A DNA stretch of 7,023 nt from positions 1-7,023 of the forward strand of contig DOEZ01000283.1 of the NCBI GenBank assembly GCA_003532715.1, read 5' to 3'. This stretch comes from Planctomycetaceae bacterium (GTDB lineage Bacteria > Planctomycetota > Planctomycetia > Pirellulales > Thermoguttaceae). Position 1 is the first letter of the stretch. Each line of letters begins with the position of its first letter. The translations under genes were made by a program, and so were the position numbers. This document shows positions 1 to 6,410 of the stretch, in pieces. The notes under the pieces were generated by a model, which did not search any database, was not told the DNA's origin, and saw nothing but the letters and a program-made list of their open reading frames with translations.

Positions 1-1533
1 TGGCTCACCCGCTATGTGCTGCCCGGCGTCTTGCTGCTTGGATTCTTGGCGCTGGTCGGCTGGGCGGCTCGCGATACGCTGTTTCCGCCACGGCCGGTCA
101 CGGTCGTGCCTGTTTTCGCGACGAGCAGTTCGGTGCGGGCGGCCGAGACGCCCTTGTTCCATGCGGCGGGCTGGATCGAACCCCGGCCCACGGCCATTCG
201 CGTGGCCGCGCTGGCTCCGGGCGTGGTCGAGCAGTTGCTCGTCGTCGAGGACCAACCGGTCCGGGCCGGCGAGCCGGTCGCCCACTTGATTCGAGACGAT
301 GCCCAATTGGCTTACGAGCGAGCGGTCGCCGACGTGAAGCTGCGCGAGGCCGAACGTCGCGAAGCCGAAGCGGCCGGCGAGGCCGCGCGAACGCGCCACG
401 AACAGCCGGTTCACCTCGAAGCGTCGCTGGCCGAGGCCGAGGCCGCCTTGGCTCGGATCGAAACGGAGTTGAAGAACCTGCCGTTCGCCGTTCGCCGGGC
501 CGAGGCCGAATCGAAGCTTGCCGAGAGCGACTACCAGGGCAAACTGGCCGCCAAGGGCGTCGTCGCCGAGGTGAAGATCGACGAAGCGCGACGAACGCTC
601 GATTCGGCCAAGGCGCTGGTCGAAGAACTCCATCTGCGAGAATCGTCGCTCGAGGCGGAGAAGACCGCGCTGGTCCGACGGCGCAACTCGCTCAAGACCC
701 AGTTGGCCCTGCTGGCCGACGAAATCAAGGCGCGCGACGAGGCCGAGGCCCGCGTTCAAGCCGCCGCCGCTCGAATCGAGCAAGCCCAGGTCGCCGCCGC
801 CGAGGCCAAGCTGCGGCTCGACCGCATGACCGTCCGTTCGCCCAGCGCGGGCCGGGTGTACCAGTTGATTGCCGATCCAGGCACGACGCTTTCCGGTGGC
901 ATGGGGGCGGGCGGCTACGACGGAAGCACGGTCGTGACGCTCTATCGGCCCGAGATGCTACAGGTTCGCGTCGACGTCCGTTTCGAGGACATTCCGAAGG
1001 TGAGCCTGGGGCAACCGGCGCGGATCGACAATCCGGCCTTGCCCGAGCCGCTGACCGGCCGGGTGTTGTTCGTCAGTTCGGTGGCCGACATCCAGAAGAA
1101 CACGTTGGAGGTCAAGGTCGAGATTGATTCGCCTCCGCCTGTGTTCAAGCCCGACATGCTCGTCGACGTGATGTTTCTGTCGCCCGAGCGACCCGAGAGC
1201 GAGCCGGCGGAGGCGATGCAAACTCGGTTCTACGTTTCGGAATCGTGCATCCATCAGGACGACGTCGGAACGCATGTCTGGCTGGCCGATCAATCGCAGG
1301 GAGTCGCGCGGCGAACGCCGGTCGAGGTGGGGGCCGCCTCGGCCGACGGGCTGGTTGAAATCACTGGCGGACTGACCATGTCGAGTCGGGTCATCACCGG
1401 TTCGACCGAAGGGCTGCGCGACGGCCAACGCATTCGCGTCACCGCCGAGGCCCCCTTGCTCGACGCGGGCCCATCGGGCGCGGGCTCCCGCCGGACACAA
1501 CTCAAACGATTGCCCCAAGGAGAGCATGAATAA
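1..1533 (+). CDS. Membrane fusion (periplasmic adaptor) subunit of ABC exporter, HlyD/MacA type, 5' partial
   Basis: This is the periplasmic adaptor that links an inner-membrane ABC pump to the outer envelope. The frame is open from base 1 (W-L-T-R-Y before the first GTG at 16), and the membrane segment starts at once, so the true start lies left of the window and the GTG is probably internal. Counting from codon 1, I see a membrane anchor at about 8-22 and a first lipoyl-like half at about 53-97. A long Ala/Glu/Arg-rich coiled-coil hairpin runs from about 97 to 270. The second lipoyl half follows at about 270-305, with VRSPSAGRVYQL and a PGTTL turn. A beta-barrel lies at about 318-392 and a membrane-proximal domain at about 408-481. 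The visible 510 residues are long for a MacA-type protein, mainly because of the hairpin. Its stop overlaps the start of the ATPase gene by one base, so the two are co-translated. The family call is firm; the substrate is unknown. Confidence 0.9.
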   Translation, partial: WLTRYVLPGVLLLGFLALVGWAARDTLFPPRPVTVVPVFATSSSVRAAETPLFHAAGWIEPRPTAIRVAALAPGVVEQLLVVEDQPVRAGEPVAHLIRDDAQLAYERAVADVKLREAERREAEAAGEAARTRHEQPVHLEASLAEAEAALARIETELKNLPFAVRRAEAESKLAESDYQGKLAAKGVVAEVKIDEARRTLDSAKALVEELHLRESSLEAEKTALVRRRNSLKTQLALLADEIKARDEAEARVQAAAARIEQAQVAAAEAKLRLDRMTVRSPSAGRVYQLIADPGTTLSGGMGAGGYDGSTVVTLYRPEMLQVRVDVRFEDIPKVSLGQPARIDNPALPEPLTGRVLFVSSVADIQKNTLEVKVEIDSPPPVFKPDMLVDVMFLSPERPESEPAEAMQTRFYVSESCIHQDDVGTHVWLADQSQGVARRTPVEVGAASADGLVEITGGLTMSSRVITGSTEGLRDGQRIRVTAEAPLLDAGPSGAGSRRTQLKRLPQGEHE

Positions 1534-2264
1534 TGGCACTGGTTGAAATCACGAACGTCACCAAGCGATACCACAAGGGGGGCGAAACGATCACCCCCTT
1601 GGACTCGGTGTCGATGAGCGTTGAGGCGGGCGAATTCGTCTCGCTGATGGGGGCCAGCGGCACGGGCAAGTCGACGCTGTTGAACCTGATTGCCGGCATC
1701 GACCGGCCGGACGAGGGCCATATTCGCGTCAACGGCGACGACGTCACTCGGCTTTCGCGGACGAGGCTGGCCGCCTGGCGTGCCCGAAACATCGGCTACA
1801 TCTTTCAGACGCACAATCTGATCCCCGTCCTCACGGCCTATGAGAACATCGAGCTGCCGCTGCTTCTGCTGCCGATGTCGCGGGCCGAGCGACGGCGGCG
1901 CGTCGAGATCGCCCTCGACGCGGTCGACCTGCTCGATCGGATCGGCCACTACCCGCGCCAATTGTCGGGCGGCCAGGAGCAGCGAGTCGGCATTGCCCGG
2001 GCGATCGTGACCCACCCGACCGTCGTCGTGGCCGACGAGCCGACGGGCGACCTCGATGCAAATACGTCGGAGCAGATACTCGATCTGTTGAAGCGGCTCA
2101 ACGAACAACTGGGGGTGACACTGTTGATGGTAACCCATGACGCCGAGGCAGGCCGAATCGCCGGCCGACAGTTCCACCTCGACCATGGCAGGTTGACCGA
2201 AAAAGCCGACCATCCGGCCGATCCGTCGCGCGCCTTCACGGCGGCGCGGAAATCGGCCGGTTAA
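1533..2264 (+). CDS. ABC transporter ATP-binding protein, MacB/LolD type
   Basis: This 243-residue cytoplasmic ATPase powers the neighbouring permease. All nucleotide-binding motifs are present. Walker A is GASGTGKST (40-48), the Q-loop Gln is at 92, the signature LSGGQ is at 144-148, and Walker B VVVADEP (164-170) has catalytic Glu169. The D-loop GDLD is at 172-175 and the switch His is at 202. The signature continues EQR rather than the commoner QQR or KQR, a mild variation. Length and the Q-loop context (IGYIFQTHNLIPVLTAYENI) fit the LolD/MacB/FtsE group rather than importers. The start ATG sits in TAATG with the upstream stop, and AAGGAGAG lies at 1518-1525, giving close Shine-Dalgarno spacing. 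About 20 residues after the core form a polar tail. It could belong to a MacAB-, LolCDE- or DevBCA-like system. The adaptor gene next door argues against a pure LolCDE assignment. Confidence 0.95.
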   Translation: MALVEITNVTKRYHKGGETITPLDSVSMSVEAGEFVSLMGASGTGKSTLLNLIAGIDRPDEGHIRVNGDDVTRLSRTRLAAWRARNIGYIFQTHNLIPVLTAYENIELPLLLLPMSRAERRRRVEIALDAVDLLDRIGHYPRQLSGGQEQRVGIARAIVTHPTVVVADEPTGDLDANTSEQILDLLKRLNEQLGVTLLMVTHDAEAGRIAGRQFHLDHGRLTEKADHPADPSRAFTAARKSAG

Positions 2265-2279
2265 CTTGGAGACACGACC

Positions 2280-3422
2280 ATGTTCAAGTTCTTTCCTTAT
2301 GTATTGAAGACGCTCTGGCGGCATCGGGCCAGGACGCTGCTGACCGTGGGGGGGACGGCCGTTGCCTTGTTTGTCTTCTGTTTCGTCACGGCCATTCAGG
2401 AAGGGATGAACGACCTGCGGCGTCACGCCGAGGCGAAGGGCTCGTTGATCGTCTTCCAGGCGAACAAGTTCTGCCCGGCCACGAGTGGCCTTCCGCAAGA
2501 CTACGACCAGAAAATCGCGAAGATCGAGGGCGTGCGCGAAGTGGTTCCGATCCAGGTCTTCACGAACAACTGCCGCGCGAGTCTCGACGTCGTCGTGTTC
2601 CACGGCATGCCGCCGAAGAAGATCCGAGACGCGCGCGATTTCACTTTGACTTCGGGCAATTGGGCCGACTTCGAGCCGCACCAGAACGCCGGATTGGTGG
2701 GACGCGCCGTTGCCTCGCGCCGCGGGCTGACCGTCGGCGACAAATTCTCGATCGGCGACTATACAGTCGACGTGGCCGGCGTCTACCGTAGCGACGACCC
2801 GGCCGAGGAGAACTACATCTACACCCATTTGGATTTCCTGCAACGTGGCAAGGAACATAATCTCGTGGGAACGGTCACCCAATTCGAAGTCTTGTTGCAC
2901 GAGGGCGTCGACGGGGCGGCCGTCTGCAAGGCGATCGACGACCTGTTTCGCAGCGGACCGGTCGAAACGGTGACCCGGCCCAAGGGTGTTTTTCAGGCCA
3001 AGAGCCTGGCCGATCTGACGCAGTTGATTGAAATGGCTCATTACCTCGGCTATGCGTGCCTGGGACTAGTCTTGGCGCTGGTTGCCACCACGACGATCAT
3101 GTCGGTTCAAGATCGCATCAAGGAACATGCCATCTTGCAGACCATCGGCTTTTCGGGCCCCAGGGTGTTCCGGCTCGTCATGACCGAAAGCGTGTTGCTA
3201 AGCGCCGTGGGCGGACTGCTGGGCATCGCGTGTGCCGTCGTGCTGTTGGCATGGGGGAGTCTGTCGGTCGGGACCGACGCCATCGTCGTTGCTTTTTCTC
3301 CCTCGTTGCGATTGACCGTTGTCGGAATCCTCGTCTCGGTGGCGGCGGGCGCCTTGGCCGGCTTGGCCCCCGCGTGGCACGCCGCGCGAACCGAGATCGT
3401 CACCGCGCTGCGCCAGGCGTGA
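2280..3422 (+). CDS. ABC transporter permease, FtsX/MacB family
   Basis: This 380-residue inner-membrane permease has the four-helix FtsX/MacB layout. One N-terminal helix lies at about 20-39, followed by a large extracytoplasmic domain at about 40-250. Three C-terminal helices lie at about 252-276, 303-328 and 344-366. The family hallmark sits between helices 2 and 3 (RIKEHAILQTIGFSG, 279-293). The usual terminal motif is PAWHAARTEIVTALRQ (364-379). It lacks a fused ATPase, so the nucleotide-binding subunit is the separate gene just upstream, unlike classical MacB. Two cysteines in the extracytoplasmic domain (65 and 98) could form a disulfide, which is inference only. The start is supported by TTGGAGA at 2266-2272, seven bases before the ATG and 15 bases after the ATPase stop. 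With the adaptor and ATPase it makes a complete inner-membrane pump. Whether it homodimerises or pairs with a second permease upstream of the window cannot be seen. Confidence 0.93.
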   Translation: MFKFFPYVLKTLWRHRARTLLTVGGTAVALFVFCFVTAIQEGMNDLRRHAEAKGSLIVFQANKFCPATSGLPQDYDQKIAKIEGVREVVPIQVFTNNCRASLDVVVFHGMPPKKIRDARDFTLTSGNWADFEPHQNAGLVGRAVASRRGLTVGDKFSIGDYTVDVAGVYRSDDPAEENYIYTHLDFLQRGKEHNLVGTVTQFEVLLHEGVDGAAVCKAIDDLFRSGPVETVTRPKGVFQAKSLADLTQLIEMAHYLGYACLGLVLALVATTTIMSVQDRIKEHAILQTIGFSGPRVFRLVMTESVLLSAVGGLLGIACAVVLLAWGSLSVGTDAIVVAFSPSLRLTVVGILVSVAAGALAGLAPAWHAARTEIVTALRQA

Positions 3423-3553
3423 TGCCTTGACCCAATAGTTCAGGCCACGTATTATCGTTGCCCGGGGGCAAGATGCTCGGGGCTTGTGCCAGAATCGACA
3501 CGTGGATAGCCACCAAATGTGGGATAGCCGCCCTCGGCTGTCAGGGATGCCGC

Positions 3554-3582
3554 TTCACCTCACAGCCGGGGGCGGCTATGCT
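3554..3582 (+). promoter_or_regulatory. Candidate sigma70-type promoter for murCB
   Basis: TTCACC (3554-3559) and TATGCT (3577-3582) are separated by exactly 17 bases. Each matches four of six consensus positions. The pair sits about 65 bp before the chosen murC start, giving a leader of roughly 55 bases that contains the ribosome binding site. The right arm of a 7-bp inverted repeat (3562-3568) falls in the spacer. This is a pattern match only; no transcript start is known. Confidence 0.35.
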
Positions 3583-3634
3583 ACATTGCGGTTCCTCGGA
3601 GCTACAAGCTGCGACGAATACACACCCCCTAGAT

Positions 3635-3638
3635 GGAG
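3635..3638 (+). promoter_or_regulatory. Ribosome binding site deciding the murC start
   Basis: GGAG lies seven bases before the ATG at 3646. It is the reason for preferring that start over the TTG at 3484, which would add 54 residues of low-complexity leader sequence with no family similarity. Confidence 0.7.
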
Positions 3639-3645
3639 TTCCGAC

Positions 3646-5118
3646 ATGGCGGTCGGTTTGCAGGCCAAGAGTCTGACGCAAGGCACGGATGCGGTCGGCG
3701 CGGTCGATTGGAACAGGCCGGGCCGCGCCCACCTCGTCGGAATCGGTGGTTCCGGGATGAGTGCCTTGGCGCGGGTGCTCCACCAACGCGGCTGGTTGCT
3801 CAGCGGATCCGACGTCAACCTCGACCGTCTGGCCGAACGTCTGCCGCCGCGAACCCTCCTCCACGCCGGCCACGCGGCCGCGCACGTTCCACCCGAAGTT
3901 GACGTCGTCGTCCATAGCGACGCCGTCGCGCGCGACAATGCCGAGTTGGCCGAAGCCCAATCGCGAGGCATCGCCACGCTGACCTACTTCGACGTGGCGG
4001 GCCGTTTGATGGAGGGCCGCCACGGTTTGGCCGTGGCTGGAACGCACGGCAAATCGACCACCACGGCCATGGCCGGCGCGATTCTCGTCGACGCGGGGCT
4101 CGATCCGACCATGCTTTGCGGGGCGGCCCCGCTCGAACAACCCGACGGCGGGCGAGCCGGACGCGGAACGGCCGTTTTGGTCGAGGCATGCGAGTATCGG
4201 GCCAACTTTCTGAAATTGCAGCCCTTTCATGCCGTGATCTTGGGCATCGAGCCGGACCATTTTGACTGCTATCCGGCACTGGCCCACGTCGAGGAAGCGT
4301 TTGGGCGGTTCGCCACGCGGGTGCCGCACGACGGCCTGCTGCTGGCACACGCCGATTGTGCGGCAGCGCAGCGAGTCACGGCCAGCGCGTCGTGCCGGGT
4401 CGAGACGTTCGGGTTGTCGGACGGGTGCGACTGGCTCGCCCGCCCCAGGGCCGTCGACCGGGGGTGTTACGAATTCGATTTGATATGCCGGGATGAGACG
4501 CTCTGTGCGATTCGCCTGCCGATGCCGGGGCGTCACAACATGCTCAACGCCCTGGCGGCGGCCGCCTTGGCCCGGCATCAGGGGGTCGATCCACCCCAGA
4601 TTGCCCGTTCGCTCGGCCGTTTTCGCGGGCTCCGGCGTCGGCTGGAATGCGTCGGCACCCGAGCGGGGGTGACCCGGATCGACGATTTTGCGCACCATCC
4701 GACCGAGTTGGACGCCGCGCTGGGGACGGTTCGCCAGATGTACCCCCAACAGAGGATATTTTGCGTGTTTCAGCCGCATCAAACGTCGCGTACCGCCCGG
4801 TTACTGGACGAATTGGCCGCGAGTCTGCACAATGGTCTGCGACCGGAGTCTGTCGTGCAACGGCCTAATCGGCTCTGGATTACCGACATTTATCGTGCTC
4901 GCGAGGGTTTGCCGGCCGCGGGCGAGGTGACGGCCAGCCATTTGGCCGATCGGGTCCGTCGCCGGGGGCTCGACGCGGCTCCCCTGCACGAAATGGACGA
5001 AGTGGCCCGCGACGTGGCCGCTCGGATCGAACCGGGCGACGTTTTGCTGACGGTCGGGGCGGGCGACATTCGACGAGTACTGGATCAAGTTGACAGCCTC
5101 ACGAGGGATCGGGAATGA
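3646..5118 (+). CDS. murC: UDP-N-acetylmuramate--L-alanine ligase (MurC)
   Basis: This cytoplasmic enzyme adds L-Ala to UDP-MurNAc with ATP, the first amino-acid step of peptidoglycan precursor synthesis. With the ATG at 3646 the protein has 490 residues, normal for MurC. Visible motifs in order are the N-terminal glycine-rich VGIGGSGMSALA (31-42), the ATP loop GTHGKSTTT (132-140), EACEYRANFLKLQP (180-193) and EPDHFDCY (202-209). These are followed by GRHNMLNALAAAA (295-307), DDFAHHPTEL (346-355), FQPHQTSRT (375-383) and a C-terminal DVLLTVGAGDI (465-475). The EACEYR form of the third motif resembles MurC of Bacillus type rather than the EADES form of enterics. The related ligase Mpl was considered, but that motif, the FQPH motif and the coupling to murB favour MurC. 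About ten extra residues seem to sit near 396-407, before WITDIYRARE. Its stop overlaps the murB start as ATGA. Confidence 0.95.
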   Translation: MAVGLQAKSLTQGTDAVGAVDWNRPGRAHLVGIGGSGMSALARVLHQRGWLLSGSDVNLDRLAERLPPRTLLHAGHAAAHVPPEVDVVVHSDAVARDNAELAEAQSRGIATLTYFDVAGRLMEGRHGLAVAGTHGKSTTTAMAGAILVDAGLDPTMLCGAAPLEQPDGGRAGRGTAVLVEACEYRANFLKLQPFHAVILGIEPDHFDCYPALAHVEEAFGRFATRVPHDGLLLAHADCAAAQRVTASASCRVETFGLSDGCDWLARPRAVDRGCYEFDLICRDETLCAIRLPMPGRHNMLNALAAAALARHQGVDPPQIARSLGRFRGLRRRLECVGTRAGVTRIDDFAHHPTELDAALGTVRQMYPQQRIFCVFQPHQTSRTARLLDELAASLHNGLRPESVVQRPNRLWITDIYRAREGLPAAGEVTASHLADRVRRRGLDAAPLHEMDEVARDVAARIEPGDVLLTVGAGDIRRVLDQVDSLTRDRE

Positions 5119-5993
5119 GTTTTCTGAGTGGATTGGAAGCGTTTGTTCGGGCGTCGGAACCCTTGGCCATGCATACGTGGTTCCAACTGGGAGGCCCGGC
5201 CGAGTATTTCGCCGAGCCGAGAAATGTCGACGAATTGGTGGCCGTGATTCGCCGTGCCCGAGAGGAGGATTTGGCTGTCCATCTGCTGGGCCGCGGCACG
5301 AATCTACTGATCCGCGACGAGGGCGTGCCCGGTGTGGTCATTACGCTTTCCGATCCGACGTTCCGCAAGGTCGAGGTCGCTGGAAACGCCATTACGGCCG
5401 GCGCGGGCGTTCGGCTCGGCCGCGTCGTGACGACGGCCGTTCACGGCGGATTGGCTGGTCTCGAAGGGCTTGTCGCGATCCCCGGCACCTTTGGCGGCGC
5501 GGTTTTCGGCAATGCGGGGGCGCACGGCGATGACATCGGCCAGTGGGTCGCCCAAGTGACCGTGCTGACCGATGGGTGTGAAATCCTCCAGCGCGACCGC
5601 GACGAACTGGTTTTCGACTACCGCTACAGCAGCCTTGACGATCCGGTGATTCTGGCCGGGCGTCTCGAACTGGAAGAGGAAGACCCTCGCGAGCTCTCCC
5701 GGCGCATGCAGAAGCATTGGATCGTCCGAAAGGCTCGCCAGCCGATGGGGCACGAAAGCTCGGGCTGCATCTTTCGGAATCCGCCCGGCCTTCACGCGGG
5801 CGAACTGATCGACCGGGCCGGACTGAAGGGCACGCGGATTGGCGGCGCGGTGGTCAGCATGCGTCACGCCAACTTCATCATTGCCGAGCCGGAATGCACG
5901 AGCCAGGACGTGTTGCGGCTGATCGATCTGATTCGCACCCAAGTCGAACAACGACTCGAAGTCGAACTGGAGCAGGAAATCGACGTTTGGTAG
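5115..5993 (+). CDS. murB: UDP-N-acetylenolpyruvoylglucosamine reductase (MurB), Cys in place of catalytic Ser
   Basis: This FAD enzyme reduces UDP-GlcNAc-enolpyruvate to UDP-MurNAc with NADPH, supplying the substrate of MurC. At 292 residues it fits the shorter type II MurB. FAD-binding motifs are HTWFQLGGPAEYF (20-32), LLGRGTNLLIRDEG (57-70) and GLEGLVAIPGTFGGAVFGNA (116-135). The active-site YR of FDYRYSS gives Arg170, corresponding to the E. coli Arg159 role. The C-terminal LEQEI gives Glu288, corresponding to Glu325. The third catalytic position, Ser229 in E. coli (GS-F-F-K-N-P context), is Cys218 here in SSGCIFRNPPG, codon TGC at 5766-5768. Everything around it is conserved, so the enzyme is probably active with Cys as proton donor, which is inference. 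The ATG overlaps the murC stop, with GAGGG at 5103-5107 seven bases upstream. The gene order is murC then murB, with no other division-cluster gene on either side. Confidence 0.95.
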   Translation: MSFLSGLEAFVRASEPLAMHTWFQLGGPAEYFAEPRNVDELVAVIRRAREEDLAVHLLGRGTNLLIRDEGVPGVVITLSDPTFRKVEVAGNAITAGAGVRLGRVVTTAVHGGLAGLEGLVAIPGTFGGAVFGNAGAHGDDIGQWVAQVTVLTDGCEILQRDRDELVFDYRYSSLDDPVILAGRLELEEEDPRELSRRMQKHWIVRKARQPMGHESSGCIFRNPPGLHAGELIDRAGLKGTRIGGAVVSMRHANFIIAEPECTSQDVLRLIDLIRTQVEQRLEVELEQEIDVW

Positions 5994-6008
5994 GCGAAAT
6001 GCCCGGTG

Positions 6009-6040
6009 GGTGGCCTGCCCATCGGGGTGGCTTGCCCATC
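6009..6040. repeat. 15-bp tandem duplication
   Basis: GGTGGCCTGCCCATC (6009-6023) recurs as GGTGGCTTGCCCATC (6026-6040), 14 of 15 bases identical, two bases apart. The second unit overlaps the left arm of repeat element copy 1, so the first unit may be a duplicated or nested element end. Confidence 0.8.
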
Positions 6041-6154
6041 CTTGCTGGGTCTTGCCTGGCACGTCCGCACTAGACGGGACGTTGCTGTCGTTGCCTTCAG
6101 CTTGCAGGTGGAACTTGCTTGAACCTGACTCCCCAGGGGTAGGCAAGCCACCCC
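6024..6154. repeat. Inverted-repeat-bounded element, copy 1
   Basis: A 131-bp element is bounded by perfect 13-bp inverted arms, GGGGTGGCTTGCC at 6024-6036 and GGCAAGCCACCCC at 6142-6154. The interior contains the conserved block GCCTTCAGCTTGCA (6093-6106), which is shared with copy 2. Over 6067-6130 against 6267-6330 I count 52 of 64 identical bases with no gaps, at an offset of exactly 200 bp. Similarity resumes at the right end (GCACCC(C)AAAT, ending at 6167 and 6365). No target-site duplication is evident. It resembles a small palindromic mobile or REP/MITE-like element or a structured RNA segment; which one cannot be decided here. Confidence 0.8.
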
Positions 6155-6229
6155 TGGCACCCCAAATGCCACCCCTGCCCCAAAGATCGTGTACATGAGG
6201 GATGACCTGCAGATCTGGGTGGCATGGAC

Positions 6230-6348
6230 GGCTTGTTCGTCCTTGCTGGCCTTGTCGGACAGGTTTGCACCAGATTGGACGTTGCTGTTCCTGCCTTCAG
6301 CTTGCACGTGGAACCTGTCGGAACGTGACTTCCAAGGGCGGACAGGCC
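6230..6348. repeat. Inverted-repeat-bounded element, copy 2
   Basis: This is the diverged second copy. Its ends, GGCTTGTTCGTCC (6230-6242) and GGGCGGACAGGCC (6336-6348), are not perfect inverted repeats as DNA. All 13 positions can still pair as RNA if three G-U pairs are allowed. Against copy 1, one stem position has changed from C-G to T-A on both sides. The conserved interior block (6293-6306) is identical over GCCTTCAGCTTGCA. Preservation of pairing despite sequence drift suggests that the stem matters. Confidence 0.75.
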
Positions 6349-6353
6349 ATTCG

Positions 6354-6405
6354 TAGCACCCAAATCACGGCGCAGCCGGAATGCTGTGCCCCGCCTTGGG
6401 TGCTA
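6354..6405. repeat. Inverted repeat with 10-bp perfect arms
   Basis: TAGCACCCAA (6354-6363) is the exact reverse complement of TTGGGTGCTA (6396-6405). Inside, GGCGCAGC (6369-6376) and GCTGTGCC (6383-6390) also pair with one G-U, giving a two-part stem-loop. There is no T-tract after it, so it is not a standard intrinsic terminator. Confidence 0.8.
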
Positions 6406-6410
6406 GCTCC

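Larger units (their letters stand above)
3423..3645 (+). other. Intergenic region between permease and murC
   Basis: These 223 bp separate the exporter operon from the cell-wall pair. They contain a short GC hairpin (TTGCC/GGCAA, 3458-3471) with no T-tract, a candidate promoter at 3554-3582, and a 7-bp inverted repeat, CGGCTGT at 3535-3541 with ACAGCCG at 3562-3568. They also hold two near-copies of GTGG(G)ATAGCC at 3502-3511 and 3519-3529. The murC frame stays open back to a TTG at 3484, but that stretch shows no MurC-family similarity and looks like leader DNA. Confidence 0.6.

Noticed and set aside
16..18. GTG as the start of the adaptor gene
   Set aside because: The same frame is open to base 1, and the cytoplasmic residues expected before the membrane anchor would be missing. 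The true start is most likely outside the window.
1290..3041. 583-codon open frame on the - strand across the adaptor, ATPase and permease genes
   Set aside because: It is antisense to three strongly supported genes. Its translation has no family motif and is rich in Arg, Gly, Asp and His, as expected from the mirror of GC-rich codons.
3458..3471. TTGCC/GGCAA hairpin after the permease as a terminator
   Set aside because: The stem is only five to six pairs and is followed by GATGCTCGG, not a T-tract.
3484..3645. N-terminal extension of MurC from a TTG at 3484
   Set aside because: The 54 added residues have no MurC-like sequence and overlap the promoter candidate. The ATG at 3646 has a well-placed GGAG.
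3541..4782. 413-codon open frame on the - strand across murC
   Set aside because: It is a shadow of murC in high-GC DNA, with no recognisable domain or ribosome binding site.
3646..5118. Mpl (murein peptide ligase) as the identity of the Mur ligase
   Set aside because: The EACEYR...FLKLQP and FQPHQTSRT motifs and the coupling to murB fit MurC better.
5304..6146. 280-codon open frame on the - strand across murB and repeat copy 1
   Set aside because: Most of it is antisense to murB and the remainder is repeat DNA. The similarity of its end to another - frame reflects the duplicated element.
5864..6363. Two - strand frames (5864-6307 and 6097-6363) with similar peptides around STCKLKA-TATS
   Set aside because: The likeness follows from the two repeat copies. 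Neither has a ribosome binding site or domain, and the pairing pattern of the repeat ends explains the conservation better than coding does.
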